This document shows, piece by piece, positions 16,977 through 26,247 of a DNA stretch of 64,000 nt. Under the pieces are notes generated by a model. The model was not told the DNA's origin. It saw nothing but the letters and a program-made list of their open reading frames with translations, and made no database searches. The translations under genes and the position numbers were made by a program. How positions within the stretch are numbered: position 1 is the first letter of the stretch; each line of letters begins with the position of its first letter. Source of the stretch: Pseudomonas sp. 10S4 (GTDB taxonomy: Bacteria > Pseudomonadota > Gammaproteobacteria > Pseudomonadales > Pseudomonadaceae); the NCBI RefSeq assembly GCF_034344865.1, contig NZ_CP133774.1:3720001-3784000 (forward strand), in the 5' to 3' direction.

Positions 16977-17765
16977 ATGGACCATAACGAATCTTCACAG
17001 GGCGACTTTGAGTCGACCCTGAAAAAACATGCCCGCGAACTGGTCGACAGCCTTGAAAAAGGCAAGTTTGGCGACGCTGTGCAACTGATCCATGAGCTCA
17101 ATCAGACCCGTGACCGCGGCCTGTACCAGGAAGTGGGCAAGCTCACTCGTGAGCTGCATAGCGCGATCGTCAATTTTCAGATTGACCCGCACATGCCGCA
17201 AGCCGAGGAAGTTTCGCAGATCACGGACGCCACCGAGCGTCTGGGTTATGTGGTCAAGCTGACCGAGGCCGCAGCCAACCGCACCATGGACCTGGTGGAA
17301 AACGCCACGCCGCTGGTCAACGGCCTGAGCAATGAAGCCCAGGCGTTGAGCACCGACTGGGGACGGTTCATGCGTCGCGAAGTCGGGGCTGAAGAGTTCC
17401 GTGAGCTGGCGCGGCGGGTCGACGGTTTCCTGACACGCAGCAGCGAAGACAATCGCGTGGTGTCGAGCAACCTGAACGACATTCTGCTGGCTCAGGATTA
17501 CCAGGACCTCACCGGTCAAGTGATCAAGCGCGTGACCCAATTGGTCACCGAAGTTGAAAGTAACCTGCTCAAGCTCGTGCTCATGGCCAGTCAGGTAGAC
17601 CGCTTTGCGGGTATCGAACATGACCGTGAAGCGATGCTGGCTGAAAAAGATCCGCAAAAACATCTCTCTCAGGGTGAAGGTCCGCAGATTCATGCCGATA
17701 AAAGAGAAGATGTTGTGTCCGGTCAGGACGATGTGGACGATTTGTTATCCAGCCTAGGATTTTAG
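16977..17765 (+). CDS. cheZ: CheY-P phosphatase CheZ
   Basis: CheZ removes phosphate from CheY-P. The 262-residue protein is a long helical hairpin with the catalytic segment near ILLAQDYQDLTGQVIKR (the conserved DYQDLTGQ motif, Q as catalytic residue). A flexible linker leads to the C-terminal CheY-docking helix DDVDDLLSSLGF at the very end. It lies 22 bases after cheY with a GGGGGAG site. The gap to cheA (17766-17818) is unusually T-rich for this genome. Confidence 0.95.
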   Translation: MDHNESSQGDFESTLKKHARELVDSLEKGKFGDAVQLIHELNQTRDRGLYQEVGKLTRELHSAIVNFQIDPHMPQAEEVSQITDATERLGYVVKLTEAAANRTMDLVENATPLVNGLSNEAQALSTDWGRFMRREVGAEEFRELARRVDGFLTRSSEDNRVVSSNLNDILLAQDYQDLTGQVIKRVTQLVTEVESNLLKLVLMASQVDRFAGIEHDREAMLAEKDPQKHLSQGEGPQIHADKREDVVSGQDDVDDLLSSLGF

Positions 17766-17818
17766 AGTTTTAGAATTTCAGGTTTTTTAGGTTTTTAGAC
17801 CTTAGGAGCACCCCCTTA

Positions 17819-20062
17819 ATGAGCTTCGGCGCCGATGAAGAGATCCTTCAGGATTTCCTGGTTGAGGCCGGCGAGATTCTAGAGCAGCTGTCCGAACAAC
17901 TGGTTGAGCTGGAAAGCCGACCGGATGATGCGGACTTGCTCAATGCAATTTTTCGCGGTTTCCACACTGTAAAAGGGGGCGCCGGCTTCCTCCAGCTCAA
18001 TGAGCTGGTGGAGTGCTGTCACATCGCCGAGAACGTGTTCGACATCCTGCGCAAGGGTGAACGACGCGTCGACTCGGAACTGATGGACGTGGTTCTCGAA
18101 GCGCTGGACGCAGTGAACGGCATGTTCACCGAAGTCCGCGAACGCAGTCCGATCACGGCTGCCACTCCAGAATTGCTTGCGGCACTGGCCCGTCTGGCCG
18201 AGCCGCAAAGCGCCGATGCAGCGGCTCCGGTTGCTGACGCGGTGGAAGAACCGGCCGCTGAAAGCGAGTCGGGCGACATTACCGATAACGAATTCGAACA
18301 ACTGCTGGACTCGCTGAATGCCGTCAAGGCTCAGGCCGAGGCCCCGGCGGCTGCTCCTGCACCGGCCGCCGATGCATCGGCCAGCGACGAAATCACCGAC
18401 GCCGAGTTCGAGTCGTTGCTCGATCAGCTGCATGGCAAAGGCCAGTTCGCGGTCGATGCCGTGGCCGCGCCTGCTGCCCCGGCTGCCCCGAAAGCGCCGG
18501 GCGACAGTTCGGACATCACCGACGACGAATTCGAAGCACTGCTCGATCAACTGCACGGCAAGGGCAACTTTGCTGTGGACGCGCTGGAATCGGCCATTGC
18601 CTCGGCACCGGCCCCGGCGGCGCCAACCGCTAAAGCGGCCGGCGGTGATCTGATTTCCGATCACGAGTTCGAATCGCTGCTCGACGAGTTACACGGTAAA
18701 GGCAAGTTCACCGAAGTCGGCACCGGGGCAGTGGTTTCCGCGCCAGTCGCCAAGGCGCCTGCCGCTGCCGCGAAACCTGCGGCTAAAGCCCCTGAGCCTA
18801 AAGCTGAAGCGCCGAAACCGGCGGCTGCGGCTGCTCCGGCACCTGCTCGCGCCGCACCGGCGGCACCGCCACCGGAAAAACCGGCCAGCGAAGCCGAGAC
18901 CACCGTGCGGGTTGATACTGCGCGGCTGGACGAGATCATGAACATGGTCGGCGAATTGGTACTGGTGCGTAACCGCTTGGTTCGCCTGGGCGCCAACAGT
19001 GCCGACGAGGCCATGTCCAAAGCTGTGTCGAACCTCGACGTGGTGACGGCTGACCTGCAAACCGCGGTCATGAAGACCCGGATGCAACCGATCAAGAAAG
19101 TCTTCGGGCGCTTCCCGCGCCTGGTTCGAGACCTGGCTCGCCAGCTCAAGAAAGAGATCAACCTGGAACTGGTCGGCGAAGAAACCGACCTCGACAAGAA
19201 CCTCGTCGAGGCCCTGGCCGACCCGCTGGTCCACTTGGTGCGCAACGCGGTCGACCACGGCATCGAGTCGCCGGAAGAGCGCGAAGCGTCGGGCAAGGCC
19301 CGCGGTGGCAAGGTGATCCTGGCCGCTGAACAGGAAGGCGACCACATCCTGCTGTCGATCTCCGATGACGGCAAAGGTATGGACCCGAACGTCCTGCGTG
19401 CCATCGCGGTAAAACGCGGTGTGATGGACAAGGACGCGGCCGATCGCTTGAGCGAAACCGAGTGCTACAACCTGATTTTCGCACCGGGCTTCTCGACCAA
19501 AACCGAGATCTCCGACGTGTCGGGTCGTGGCGTGGGCATGGACGTGGTGAAAACCAAGATTTCCCAGCTCAACGGTTCGATCAACATCTACTCGACCAAG
19601 GGCCTGGGCTCGAAGATCGTCATCAAGGTGCCGTTGACCCTGGCGATCATGCCGACGCTGATGGTCATGCTCGGCAACCAGGCGTTTGCGTTCCCGCTGG
19701 TGAACGTCAACGAGATCTTCCACCTCGACCTGTCGCGCACCAACGTGGTGGACGGCCAGGAAGTGGTGATCGTGCGGGACAAGGCCCTGCCCTTGTTCTA
19801 CCTCAAACGCTGGCTGGTCAGCTCCGCCGCTCACGAAGAGCAGCGCGAGGGCCATGTGGTGATCCTGTCGGTGGGCACGCAGCGGATCGGCTTTGTCGTC
19901 GATCAACTGGTGGGCCAGGAAGAAGTGGTCATCAAGCCATTGGGCAAAATGCTTCAGGGAACCCCGGGCATGTCCGGCGCCACCATCACTGGTGACGGCC
20001 GCATCGCGCTGATTCTCGATGTCCCGAGCATGCTCAAGCGTTACGCCGCACGGCGTATTTGA
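17819..20062 (+). CDS. cheA: Chemotaxis histidine kinase CheA
   Basis: The 747-residue kinase starts with an Hpt/P1 domain with phospho-accepting H49 ([12 protein letters not shown]). Then comes an Ala/Pro-rich linker (about 140-365) in place of an evident folded P2 domain. The dimerisation domain (about 366-430), the HATPase (N-box [39 protein letters not shown]) and a CheW-like P5 domain follow. The linker holds four spaced repeats of I(T/S)D-x-EFE-x-LLD-x-L (residues about 154, 192, 233, 279), three of them followed by HGKG-x-F. They resemble the CheY-binding peptides of FliM, FliN and CheZ, so they may dock CheY/CheB (inference). Confidence 0.96.
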   Translation: MSFGADEEILQDFLVEAGEILEQLSEQLVELESRPDDADLLNAIFRGFHTVKGGAGFLQLNELVECCHIAENVFDILRKGERRVDSELMDVVLEALDAVNGMFTEVRERSPITAATPELLAALARLAEPQSADAAAPVADAVEEPAAESESGDITDNEFEQLLDSLNAVKAQAEAPAAAPAPAADASASDEITDAEFESLLDQLHGKGQFAVDAVAAPAAPAAPKAPGDSSDITDDEFEALLDQLHGKGNFAVDALESAIASAPAPAAPTAKAAGGDLISDHEFESLLDELHGKGKFTEVGTGAVVSAPVAKAPAAAAKPAAKAPEPKAEAPKPAAAAAPAPARAAPAAPPPEKPASEAETTVRVDTARLDEIMNMVGELVLVRNRLVRLGANSADEAMSKAVSNLDVVTADLQTAVMKTRMQPIKKVFGRFPRLVRDLARQLKKEINLELVGEETDLDKNLVEALADPLVHLVRNAVDHGIESPEEREASGKARGGKVILAAEQEGDHILLSISDDGKGMDPNVLRAIAVKRGVMDKDAADRLSETECYNLIFAPGFSTKTEISDVSGRGVGMDVVKTKISQLNGSINIYSTKGLGSKIVIKVPLTLAIMPTLMVMLGNQAFAFPLVNVNEIFHLDLSRTNVVDGQEVVIVRDKALPLFYLKRWLVSSAAHEEQREGHVVILSVGTQRIGFVVDQLVGQEEVVIKPLGKMLQGTPGMSGATITGDGRIALILDVPSMLKRYAARRI

Positions 20063-20111
20063 TTCTGGCGGGGCGGGGCGACTGAGCCTCGCTCCGTCTA
20101 ATGGAGTGTTT

Positions 20112-21251
20112 ATGGTAGTCAAAGTCCTGGTGGTGGACGATTCGGGGTTTTTCCGCCGCCGCGTCTCGGAAATTCTTTCAGCGGATTCGAACATCCAGGT
20201 TGTCGGTACGGCGACCAACGGAAAAGAGGCGATCGATCAGGCGCTGGCCCTCAAGCCAGACGTGATCACCATGGACTACGAGATGCCGATGATGGATGGC
20301 ATCACGGCGGTGCGGCACATCATGCAGCGCTGTCCGACCCCGGTATTGATGTTCTCCTCGCTGACGCACGAAGGCGCCCGGGTCACCCTGGATGCGCTGG
20401 ACGCTGGTGCGGTGGATTTCCTGCCGAAGAATTTCGAAGACATCTCCCGCAACCCGGAGAAGGTCAAGCAACTGCTGTGCGAGAAGATTCTCAGCATTTC
20501 GCGCAGTAACCGTCGCGCCAACACCTACACCGCCCCAGCCCCGGTCGCCGCGCCAGCCCCGACGCCTGCGCCTTCGAGCGCCAGCAGTTATGGCAGCAGC
20601 GCGCCTGTGCGTCCGGCACCGGCACCGATGCCAACTCGCAGCTATGCGCCTGCGTCGTCCAGCCCGTCGTCACCTGCGCCGAAACGCAAAGCCTACAAAC
20701 TGGTGGCCATCGGCACGTCCACCGGCGGCCCGGTTGCCCTGCAACGGGTCTTGACCCAGTTGCCGGCCAACTTCCCGGCGCCGATCGTGTTGATCCAGCA
20801 CATGCCGGCGGCCTTCACCAAGGCCTTCGCCGAGCGTTTGGACAAGCTCTGCCGCATCAGCGTCAAGGAAGCCGAGGATGGCGACATCCTGCGTCCTGGC
20901 CTGGCGTTGCTGGCGCCCGGTGGCAAGCAAATGATGATCGATGGCCGTGGCGCGGTGAAAATCCTGCCGGGTGACGAACGTCTGAACTACAAGCCGTGCG
21001 TGGACATCACGTTCGGTTCGGCAGCCAAGTCCTACGGCGACAAAGTTCTGGCGGTCGTACTGACCGGCATGGGCGCCGATGGCCGTGAAGGCGCACGCCT
21101 GCTCAAACAGGGCGGCAGTGCGATCTGGGCCCAGGATGAAGCGAGCTGCGTGATCTACGGCATGCCGATGGCCATCGTCAAAGCTGATCTGGCGGACGCG
21201 ATTTACAGCCTGGACGACATTGGCAAGCACCTGGTTGAGGCCTGTATCTGA
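20112..21251 (+). CDS. cheB: Chemotaxis methylesterase CheB
   Basis: CheB removes methyl groups from chemoreceptors to reset sensitivity. The 379-residue protein has an N-terminal receiver with D55 ([13 protein letters not shown]), a long Pro/Ala/Ser linker (about 140-195) and a C-terminal methylesterase with the catalytic triad regions [10 protein letters not shown] (Ser), [12 protein letters not shown] (His) and [10 protein letters not shown] (Asp). ATG 20112 is chosen for its GGAG site six bases upstream; the longer frame from 20019 overlaps cheA. Its stop overlaps motC (TGATG). Confidence 0.95.
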   Translation: MVVKVLVVDDSGFFRRRVSEILSADSNIQVVGTATNGKEAIDQALALKPDVITMDYEMPMMDGITAVRHIMQRCPTPVLMFSSLTHEGARVTLDALDAGAVDFLPKNFEDISRNPEKVKQLLCEKILSISRSNRRANTYTAPAPVAAPAPTPAPSSASSYGSSAPVRPAPAPMPTRSYAPASSSPSSPAPKRKAYKLVAIGTSTGGPVALQRVLTQLPANFPAPIVLIQHMPAAFTKAFAERLDKLCRISVKEAEDGDILRPGLALLAPGGKQMMIDGRGAVKILPGDERLNYKPCVDITFGSAAKSYGDKVLAVVLTGMGADGREGARLLKQGGSAIWAQDEASCVIYGMPMAIVKADLADAIYSLDDIGKHLVEACI

Positions 21252-21991
21252 TGGATGTACTCAGCCTGATCGGGATCATCATGGCGTTTGTCGCCATCAT
21301 CGGCGGCAACTACCTTGAAGGCGGTCACCTCGGCGCACTGGCCAACGGCCCGGCGGCGTTGATCGTCATCGGTGGGACCATCGGTGCGGCGTTGTTGCAA
21401 TCGCCGATGAGCGCTTTCAAGCGCGCCATGCAAATCCTTGCCTGGATCCTGTTTCCACCGCGTGTGGATCTGGCCGGTGGCATCGATCGCGTCGTGAACT
21501 GGAGCTTGACCGCCCGCAAGGAAGGTTTGCTGGGGTTGGAAGGAGTGGCGGACGCCGAACCGGATAACTACTCGCGCAAAGGCCTGCAATTGCTGGTGGA
21601 CGGCGCCGAGCCGGAAGCGATTCGCAGCATCCTGGAAGTGGATTTCTACACCCAGGAAAGCCGCGACATTGAAGCCGCCAAAGTCTTTGAAAGCATGGGC
21701 GGCTACGCGCCGACCATCGGCATCATCGGTGCGGTGATGGGCTTGATCCACGTCATGGGCAACCTGGGCGATCCATCGCAACTGGGCAGCGGCATCGCCG
21801 TCGCCTTCGTCGCCACCATCTACGGCGTGGCCAGTGCCAACCTGGTGTTGCTGCCGGTCGCGTCCAAGCTCAAGTCCATCGCATTGCGTCAGTCGCGTTA
21901 TCGCGAAATGTTGTTGGAAGGGATTCTGTCGATCGCCGAAGGTGAAAACCCTCGCTCTATTGAGTTGAAGCTTCAGGGCTTCATGGATTGA
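21251..21991 (+). CDS. motC: Flagellar stator subunit MotC (MotA-like)
   Basis: MotC is the proton-channel stator subunit of the second Pseudomonas stator MotCD, the high-torque stator needed for swarming. The 246 residues have four membrane helices (first [19 protein letters not shown]; last pair around GYAPTIGIIGAVMGLIHVMG and IAVAFVATIYGVASANL) and a cytoplasmic loop that contacts FliG. The start overlaps the cheB stop. Confidence 0.94.
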   Translation: MDVLSLIGIIMAFVAIIGGNYLEGGHLGALANGPAALIVIGGTIGAALLQSPMSAFKRAMQILAWILFPPRVDLAGGIDRVVNWSLTARKEGLLGLEGVADAEPDNYSRKGLQLLVDGAEPEAIRSILEVDFYTQESRDIEAAKVFESMGGYAPTIGIIGAVMGLIHVMGNLGDPSQLGSGIAVAFVATIYGVASANLVLLPVASKLKSIALRQSRYREMLLEGILSIAEGENPRSIELKLQGFMD

Positions 21992-22006
21992 TGGGAGACA
22001 TGGACC

Positions 22007-22897
22007 ATGGCACGTCGCCGGCAACCTGAAGAACACGTCAATCACGAACGCTGGCTGGTGTCCTATGCGGACTTCATCACCTTGCTGTTTGCGTTCTTCG
22101 TGGTGATGTACTCGATCTCTTCGATCAACGAAGGCAAGTACAAAGTCATTTCGGAAGCGTTGATCGGCGTGTTCACCGACTCGGATCGCGCCGTCAAGCC
22201 GATCCCGGTGGGTGAAGAGCGGCCGATGACGGTTACCCCGGCCAAGCCGTTGGTCAAAGACGCCGAACAGATTGATGCCGGCATCGCGGGCGCCAGCGAT
22301 CCGCTCAAAAGCATCGCCGATGACATCAGTGCTGCGTTCGGCGACCTGATCAGCTCCAACCAGATGACCGTGCGTGGCAACGAACTGTGGGTCGAGATCG
22401 AACTCAATTCCAGCCTGTTGTTCGGCAGCGGCGACGCGATGCCCAGCGACATCGCCTTCAACATCATCGACAAGGTCGCGGCGATCCTGAAGCCGTTTGA
22501 CAACCCGATCCACGTTGAAGGCTTTACCGACGATCAACCGATCCGCACCTCGCAGTACCCGACTAACTGGGAGCTGTCCTCGGCTCGTTCGGCGAGCATC
22601 GTGCGCATGCTGGCGATGCAAGGTGTCAACCCTGGCCGCCTGGCGTCGGTGGGTTACGGCGAATTCCAGCCTGTGGCCAACAACGCCACGGCAGAAGGCC
22701 GGGCGCGCAACCGTCGGGTGGTGCTGGTGGTGTCGCGAAATCTCGATGTACGCCGCAGCCTCACCGGTACCGGAACCGCCAATGCGAAACCGGATGCCGC
22801 GTTGAAGCGTGCTGGCACACAAACTGCACCGACCCCGGTCAAGTCGCCGGGACGAGAGAGCGCCGTCAATTCTCCGTCACCCGCATTAATACGTTGA
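22007..22897 (+). CDS. motD: Flagellar stator subunit MotD (MotB-like, OmpA domain)
   Basis: MotD anchors the stator to peptidoglycan and carries the proton-binding Asp. The 296 residues begin RRRQPEEHVNHERW, then one membrane helix with the critical aspartate in SYADFITLLFAFFVVMYS. A plug/linker follows, then the OmpA-like domain (about 125-250; VEGFTDDQPI ... NWELSSARSASIVRML ... GYGEFQPVANN ... RARNRRVVLVV) and a Pro/Ala tail. It lies 15 bases after motC. Confidence 0.95.
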   Translation: MARRRQPEEHVNHERWLVSYADFITLLFAFFVVMYSISSINEGKYKVISEALIGVFTDSDRAVKPIPVGEERPMTVTPAKPLVKDAEQIDAGIAGASDPLKSIADDISAAFGDLISSNQMTVRGNELWVEIELNSSLLFGSGDAMPSDIAFNIIDKVAAILKPFDNPIHVEGFTDDQPIRTSQYPTNWELSSARSASIVRMLAMQGVNPGRLASVGYGEFQPVANNATAEGRARNRRVVLVVSRNLDVRRSLTGTGTANAKPDAALKRAGTQTAPTPVKSPGRESAVNSPSPALIR

Positions 22898-22939
22898 GCT
22901 ATTTCTCGGTCGGCGTTATCGACCGGGAGGAATATCCGA

Positions 22940-23728
22940 ATGAGAGTCTGGGCAGTTGCCAATCAAAAGGGTGGTGTTGGTAAAACCACTTCCTCTATCG
23001 CTTTAGCCGGTTTGCTGGCCGAGGCGGGGAAACGTGTGGTCATGGTTGATCTCGACCCACACGGCTCGATGACCAGCTATTTCGGCTACGACCCCGACAG
23101 CCTGGAACACAGCAGCTACGACCTGTTCCTGCACAAGGGCAGCGTGCCTCAGGGCCTGCCCGGTCAGTTGTTGATGCCCACCAGTCATGAAAATATTTCG
23201 CTGTTGCCATCGAGCACCGCGCTGGCGACCCTTGAGCGTCAGTCGCCAGGCCAAAGTGGCCTGGGCCTGGTGATCGCCAAGAGTCTGGCGCAATTGTGGC
23301 AAGACTTTGATTACGCCGTGATCGACAGCCCGCCGTTGCTCGGTGTGTTGATGGTCAACGCCTTGGCCGCGAGCCAGCAGTTGGTGATCCCGGTGCAGAC
23401 CGAGCATCTGGCCGTCAAAGGCCTTGAGCGCATGGTCAACACCCTGGCGATGATCAACCGTTCGCGCAAACAAGCGTTGCCGTTCACCATCGTCCCGACC
23501 CTGTTCGATCGCCGGACCCAGGCGTCCCTCGGGACCCTGCGCGTGCTGCGCGACAAATACCCGGAAGAAATTTGGCAAGGTTACATCCCGGTCGATACCC
23601 GTCTGCGCGATGCCAGCCGGGCCGGGGTCACGCCTTCGCAATTCGACGGCAAGAGCCGTGGCGTTCTGGCTTACCGCGCACTGCTCAAGCATCTGCTGAC
23701 CGCACAACTCGTTCCGGCGGTGGCCTGA
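22940..23728 (+). CDS. parC: ParA-like ATPase for polar chemosensory array placement (ParC-like)
   Basis: A MinD/ParA family ATPase, 262 residues, with the deviant Walker A QKGGVGKTTSS (about 9-19), DLDPHGSMTSYFG and DSPPLLGVLMVNAL motifs. Its place between motD and a CheW-domain protein matches the ParC-ParP pair that positions chemosensory arrays at the pole in polarly flagellated gammaproteobacteria. A short inverted repeat (CGGTCG...CGACCG, 22907-22924) touches the ribosome site GGGAGG. The symbol follows from context and family, not from direct proof. Confidence 0.82.
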   Translation: MRVWAVANQKGGVGKTTSSIALAGLLAEAGKRVVMVDLDPHGSMTSYFGYDPDSLEHSSYDLFLHKGSVPQGLPGQLLMPTSHENISLLPSSTALATLERQSPGQSGLGLVIAKSLAQLWQDFDYAVIDSPPLLGVLMVNALAASQQLVIPVQTEHLAVKGLERMVNTLAMINRSRKQALPFTIVPTLFDRRTQASLGTLRVLRDKYPEEIWQGYIPVDTRLRDASRAGVTPSQFDGKSRGVLAYRALLKHLLTAQLVPAVA

Positions 23729-23743
23729 CATGAACCCAATTCG

Positions 23744-23833
23744 CGTAGGAGCTGCCGCAGGCTGCGATCTTTTGATCCTGCTTTGTGACACCTTCGAATC
23801 CGCCAAAAGATCGCAGCCTTCGGCAGCTCCTAC
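23744..23833. repeat. REP pair between parC and parP
   Basis: Inverted arms GTAGGAGCTGCCG...GCAGCTCCTAC with internal GATCGCAGCC units form an almost continuous palindrome about 90 bases long, inside what should be one operon. Confidence 0.85.
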
Positions 23834-23845
23834 ACAGGTGCGCGC

Positions 23846-24733
23846 ATGAACCGGCCGGTGAAGGTCACCTCGCGTCCGCAACTGGCGCTCCAGTCTTATC
23901 TGGACAGCTTGCTGATGGAGGCGACTGAAGAGTTGCTGCCGGAAGTCGAGGCGGTTTCTGAAGTCGTTGAGGTTGTCGCAGTCGTCGAGGCCGAGGCCGC
24001 ACTGGACGAGTTCCAGTTGGCGGTGCTCGAAGAACAGGCCCGTGATGCGCGGCCACCGGCGACCGTTGCCGCGCCAGCCGTTGCGCCCGTCGTTGAAAAA
24101 GCACCGGTTGCCGTGATCGAAGCCCCGGCACCGATCCTGGCGCCGGTATCGACCATCGCACCGCTGCTACAAGCCTTGGTGCCGCCGGTGGTCGAAGTCC
24201 ACTTGCCGCCGAGCAACACGCCGCCACCGGTGGAAACCGATGGCCGCCCGTCTTGGGCTGCCGAGCCGTTCGAATGCCTGTTATTCGATGTCGCCGGGCT
24301 GACCCTGGCTGTGCCGCTGGTGTGCCTGGGCTCGATTTATTCCCTGGCCGGCCACGAACTGACGCCCCTGTTTGGTCAGCCGGAATGGTTCCTCGGGATC
24401 CTGCCGAGCCAGGCCGGCAACCTGAAAGTGCTGGATACCGCACGCTGGGTCATGCCGGACCGTTACCGCGATGACTTCCGCCAAGGCCTGCAATACGTTA
24501 TTTCGGTGCAGGGCTACGAGTGGGGGTTGGCGGTGCATCAAGTCAGCCGCTCGTTGCGCCTGGACCCGAACGAAATCAAATGGAGAAGTCATCGAGGTCA
24601 GCGGCCATGGCTCGCCGGCACGGTGATTGAGCACATGTGTGCATTGCTGGACGTTTCCGCACTGGCCGAATTGATCGCCAGCGGTGGGGCAAAGCACATG
24701 GGCGGCAGTAAGCCGCTACATAAACCGACATAG
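23846..24733 (+). CDS. parP: CheW-domain array-tethering protein (ParP-like)
   Basis: A 295-residue protein with a variable acidic/Pro/Val-rich N-terminal half (about 1-140, low complexity) and a C-terminal CheW-like domain (about 145-290; ECLLFDVAGLTLAVPLVCLGSIYSL ... WGLAVHQVSRSLRLDPNEIKW). This split is that of ParP, which binds CheA and ParC and couples arrays to the pole. It lies downstream of the ParA-like gene, across a REP pair, and upstream of cheW. ATG 23846 follows directly on the REP, with no clear ribosome site. Confidence 0.8.
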   Translation: MNRPVKVTSRPQLALQSYLDSLLMEATEELLPEVEAVSEVVEVVAVVEAEAALDEFQLAVLEEQARDARPPATVAAPAVAPVVEKAPVAVIEAPAPILAPVSTIAPLLQALVPPVVEVHLPPSNTPPPVETDGRPSWAAEPFECLLFDVAGLTLAVPLVCLGSIYSLAGHELTPLFGQPEWFLGILPSQAGNLKVLDTARWVMPDRYRDDFRQGLQYVISVQGYEWGLAVHQVSRSLRLDPNEIKWRSHRGQRPWLAGTVIEHMCALLDVSALAELIASGGAKHMGGSKPLHKPT

Positions 24734-24819
24734 CAGCCGACATAACAAGTAGGCGACGGCATTGTTGAATGCCGCCACACAGACACACACCGCCAAGCGC
24801 GGTTTTCTAGGGGTCAGGT

Positions 24820-25305
24820 ATGAGCAGTCAAGCGACGAATGCAAAAGGTTCTGAAGATCCGATCCTGCAATGGGTAACCTTCAAACTGGACAATGAAACC
24901 TACGGCATCAACGTGATGCGCGTTCAGGAAGTCCTGCGTTACACCGAAATCGCCCCGGTCCCGGGTGCCCCGAGCTACGTGCTGGGCATCATCAACCTGC
25001 GCGGTAACGTGGTCACCGTGATCGACACCCGTCAGCGCTTTGGCCTGATGAACGCCGAGATCAGCGACAACACCCGTATCGTCATCATCGAAGCCGACAA
25101 GCAAGTGGTCGGGATCATGGTCGACAGCGTCGCCGAAGTGGTTTACCTGCGTCAGTCGGAAATCGAGACGGCGCCGAACGTCGGTAACGAAGAATCCGCC
25201 AAGTTCATCCAAGGCGTGTGCAACAAGAACAACGAACTGCTGATCCTGGTCGAACTCGACAAGATGATGAGCGAAGAAGAATGGTCGGATCTGGAGAACA
25301 TCTGA
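24820..25305 (+). CDS. cheW: Chemotaxis coupling protein CheW
   Basis: CheW bridges CheA and chemoreceptors in the array. The 161 residues form one CheW/SH3-like domain with the conserved start of strand 1 (WVTFKLDNETYGINVMRVQEVL), NLRGNVVTVIDTRQRFGL and GIMVDSVAEVVYL. An AGGGGTCAGGT site precedes ATG 24820. The next frame starts with TTG immediately after its stop. Confidence 0.96.
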   Translation: MSSQATNAKGSEDPILQWVTFKLDNETYGINVMRVQEVLRYTEIAPVPGAPSYVLGIINLRGNVVTVIDTRQRFGLMNAEISDNTRIVIIEADKQVVGIMVDSVAEVVYLRQSEIETAPNVGNEESAKFIQGVCNKNNELLILVELDKMMSEEEWSDLENI

Positions 25306-25698
25306 TTGATTCTTGAGGTTGCGGTCATTGTCCTGTTCCTGTTTTGGGCAGGCACGCTGGCGATGTTCCTGGCGTACATTCGCGGTCAGCGGCTGATCGC
25401 CGCGCAACAGGCCGAGGGCGATGCGCTGCGCGATCAGCGCATCAAGGACCTGGCCAAGCGCGTCGACAACTACCAGAACGGCAACGTGCGCATGGGTGAA
25501 GACCTGCACGAACTGCGTGCGGTGGTCGGCCCGTTGCCGGACAAACTCGCTCAGCTGGAACAGCGCGATCCTTCGAGCCTGTCGTTTGCCCAAGCGGCGC
25601 GACTGGTGGGAATGGGCGCGAGCGTCGATGAACTGACTCAGTCGTGTGGCTTGACCCAGGCTGAGGCGGAGTTGATGAGTAAGCTTCACAAGAGCTGA
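25306..25698 (+). CDS. DUF2802 membrane-anchored protein
   Basis: A 130-residue protein of the DUF2802 family, always found after cheW in Pseudomonas; function unknown. One N-terminal membrane helix (about 1-24, LEVAVIVLFLFWAGTLAMF) is followed by a heptad-rich cytoplasmic region (ALRDQRIKDLAKRVDNYQNG) and a C-terminal helix-turn-helix-like segment (ARLVGMGASVDELTQSCGLT...AEAELMSKLH). TTG 25306 directly follows the cheW stop, so translation is probably coupled. It ends the chemotaxis block. Confidence 0.8.
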   Translation: MILEVAVIVLFLFWAGTLAMFLAYIRGQRLIAAQQAEGDALRDQRIKDLAKRVDNYQNGNVRMGEDLHELRAVVGPLPDKLAQLEQRDPSSLSFAQAARLVGMGASVDELTQSCGLTQAEAELMSKLHKS

Positions 25699-25710
25699 CG
25701 CCTGTCAGAG

Positions 25711-25817
25711 CTCGTTCCCACGCTCTGCGTGGGAATGACTCTGGGGACGCTCCGCGTTCCGCTGTTGAATGTGACGCAGAGCGTCACGGGCTGCATCCCC
25801 ACGCAGAGCGTGGGACC
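25711..25817. repeat. Palindromic repeat cluster (TTCCCACGCTCTGCGTGGGAA family)
   Basis: Several short palindromes built on CCCACGC-TCT-GCGTGGG and ACGCAGAGCGT occur in alternating direction. The unit differs from the REP families elsewhere in the window. It marks the end of the cheW transcript. Confidence 0.75.
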
Positions 25818-25887
25818 GATCCTGCCATTCGGGACGGATATATTTATCTGTCCCTGCCTTCCTCCCTGACGAATGCTGATGTCAATT

Positions 25888-26247
25888 AAACAGCGATGTT
25901 TAAAAGACATCTCCAGACATTCTCCGCGGCTACACATCCTTGCGCCGCTGCCTACGGCTACGTCAGAATCCACCGGCTTGTGCGTCTATAGCCCGAGACC
26001 TATCGTTTGCCTGCCACTGCTAATCAGTGGTCGGGTTTCGCAGCCCGGGTTAATCAAGGCGCATAGCGCCACTGTATCCTTTCAGTCGACGCTTTTTTGT
26101 CTACTGCATTGCGTTATGGCGGCTGTGTGCGGGAGATCTTCGGGTCTGCCGGGTTCCTTGATTCCCGGTCTGCGAACCCGCGCATAGCTGCCACCTCTCT
26201 TCGTTTCGCAGCGAAACGTGGTAGCTCCATTAATCAAGGAGCTCCAA
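25888..26247 (+). promoter_or_regulatory. Structured 5' leader of DUF6124 gene (copy 2)
   Basis: Starts with the same AAACAGCGATGTTTAAA as copy 1 and contains CCGGCTTGTGCGTCTA at 25973-25988. A perfect 16-bp helix (with G-U pairs) can form between 26118-26133 and 26177-26192. It encloses a C(UUCG)G tetraloop hairpin (26134-26147) and a six-pair GCCGGG/CCCGGU hairpin (26148-26169). The final hairpin pairs AGCTCC (26223-26228) with GGAGCT (26238-26243), which contains the Shine-Dalgarno. The inner stems differ in sequence from copy 1 but keep pairing. A perfect-looking palindrome (25831-25854) lies just upstream. Folding was done by eye. Confidence 0.55.

Noticed and set aside
20019..20111. Longer start for CheB
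   Set aside because: Would overlap the cheA 3' end; ATG 20112 has its own GGAG and gives the conserved receiver start.
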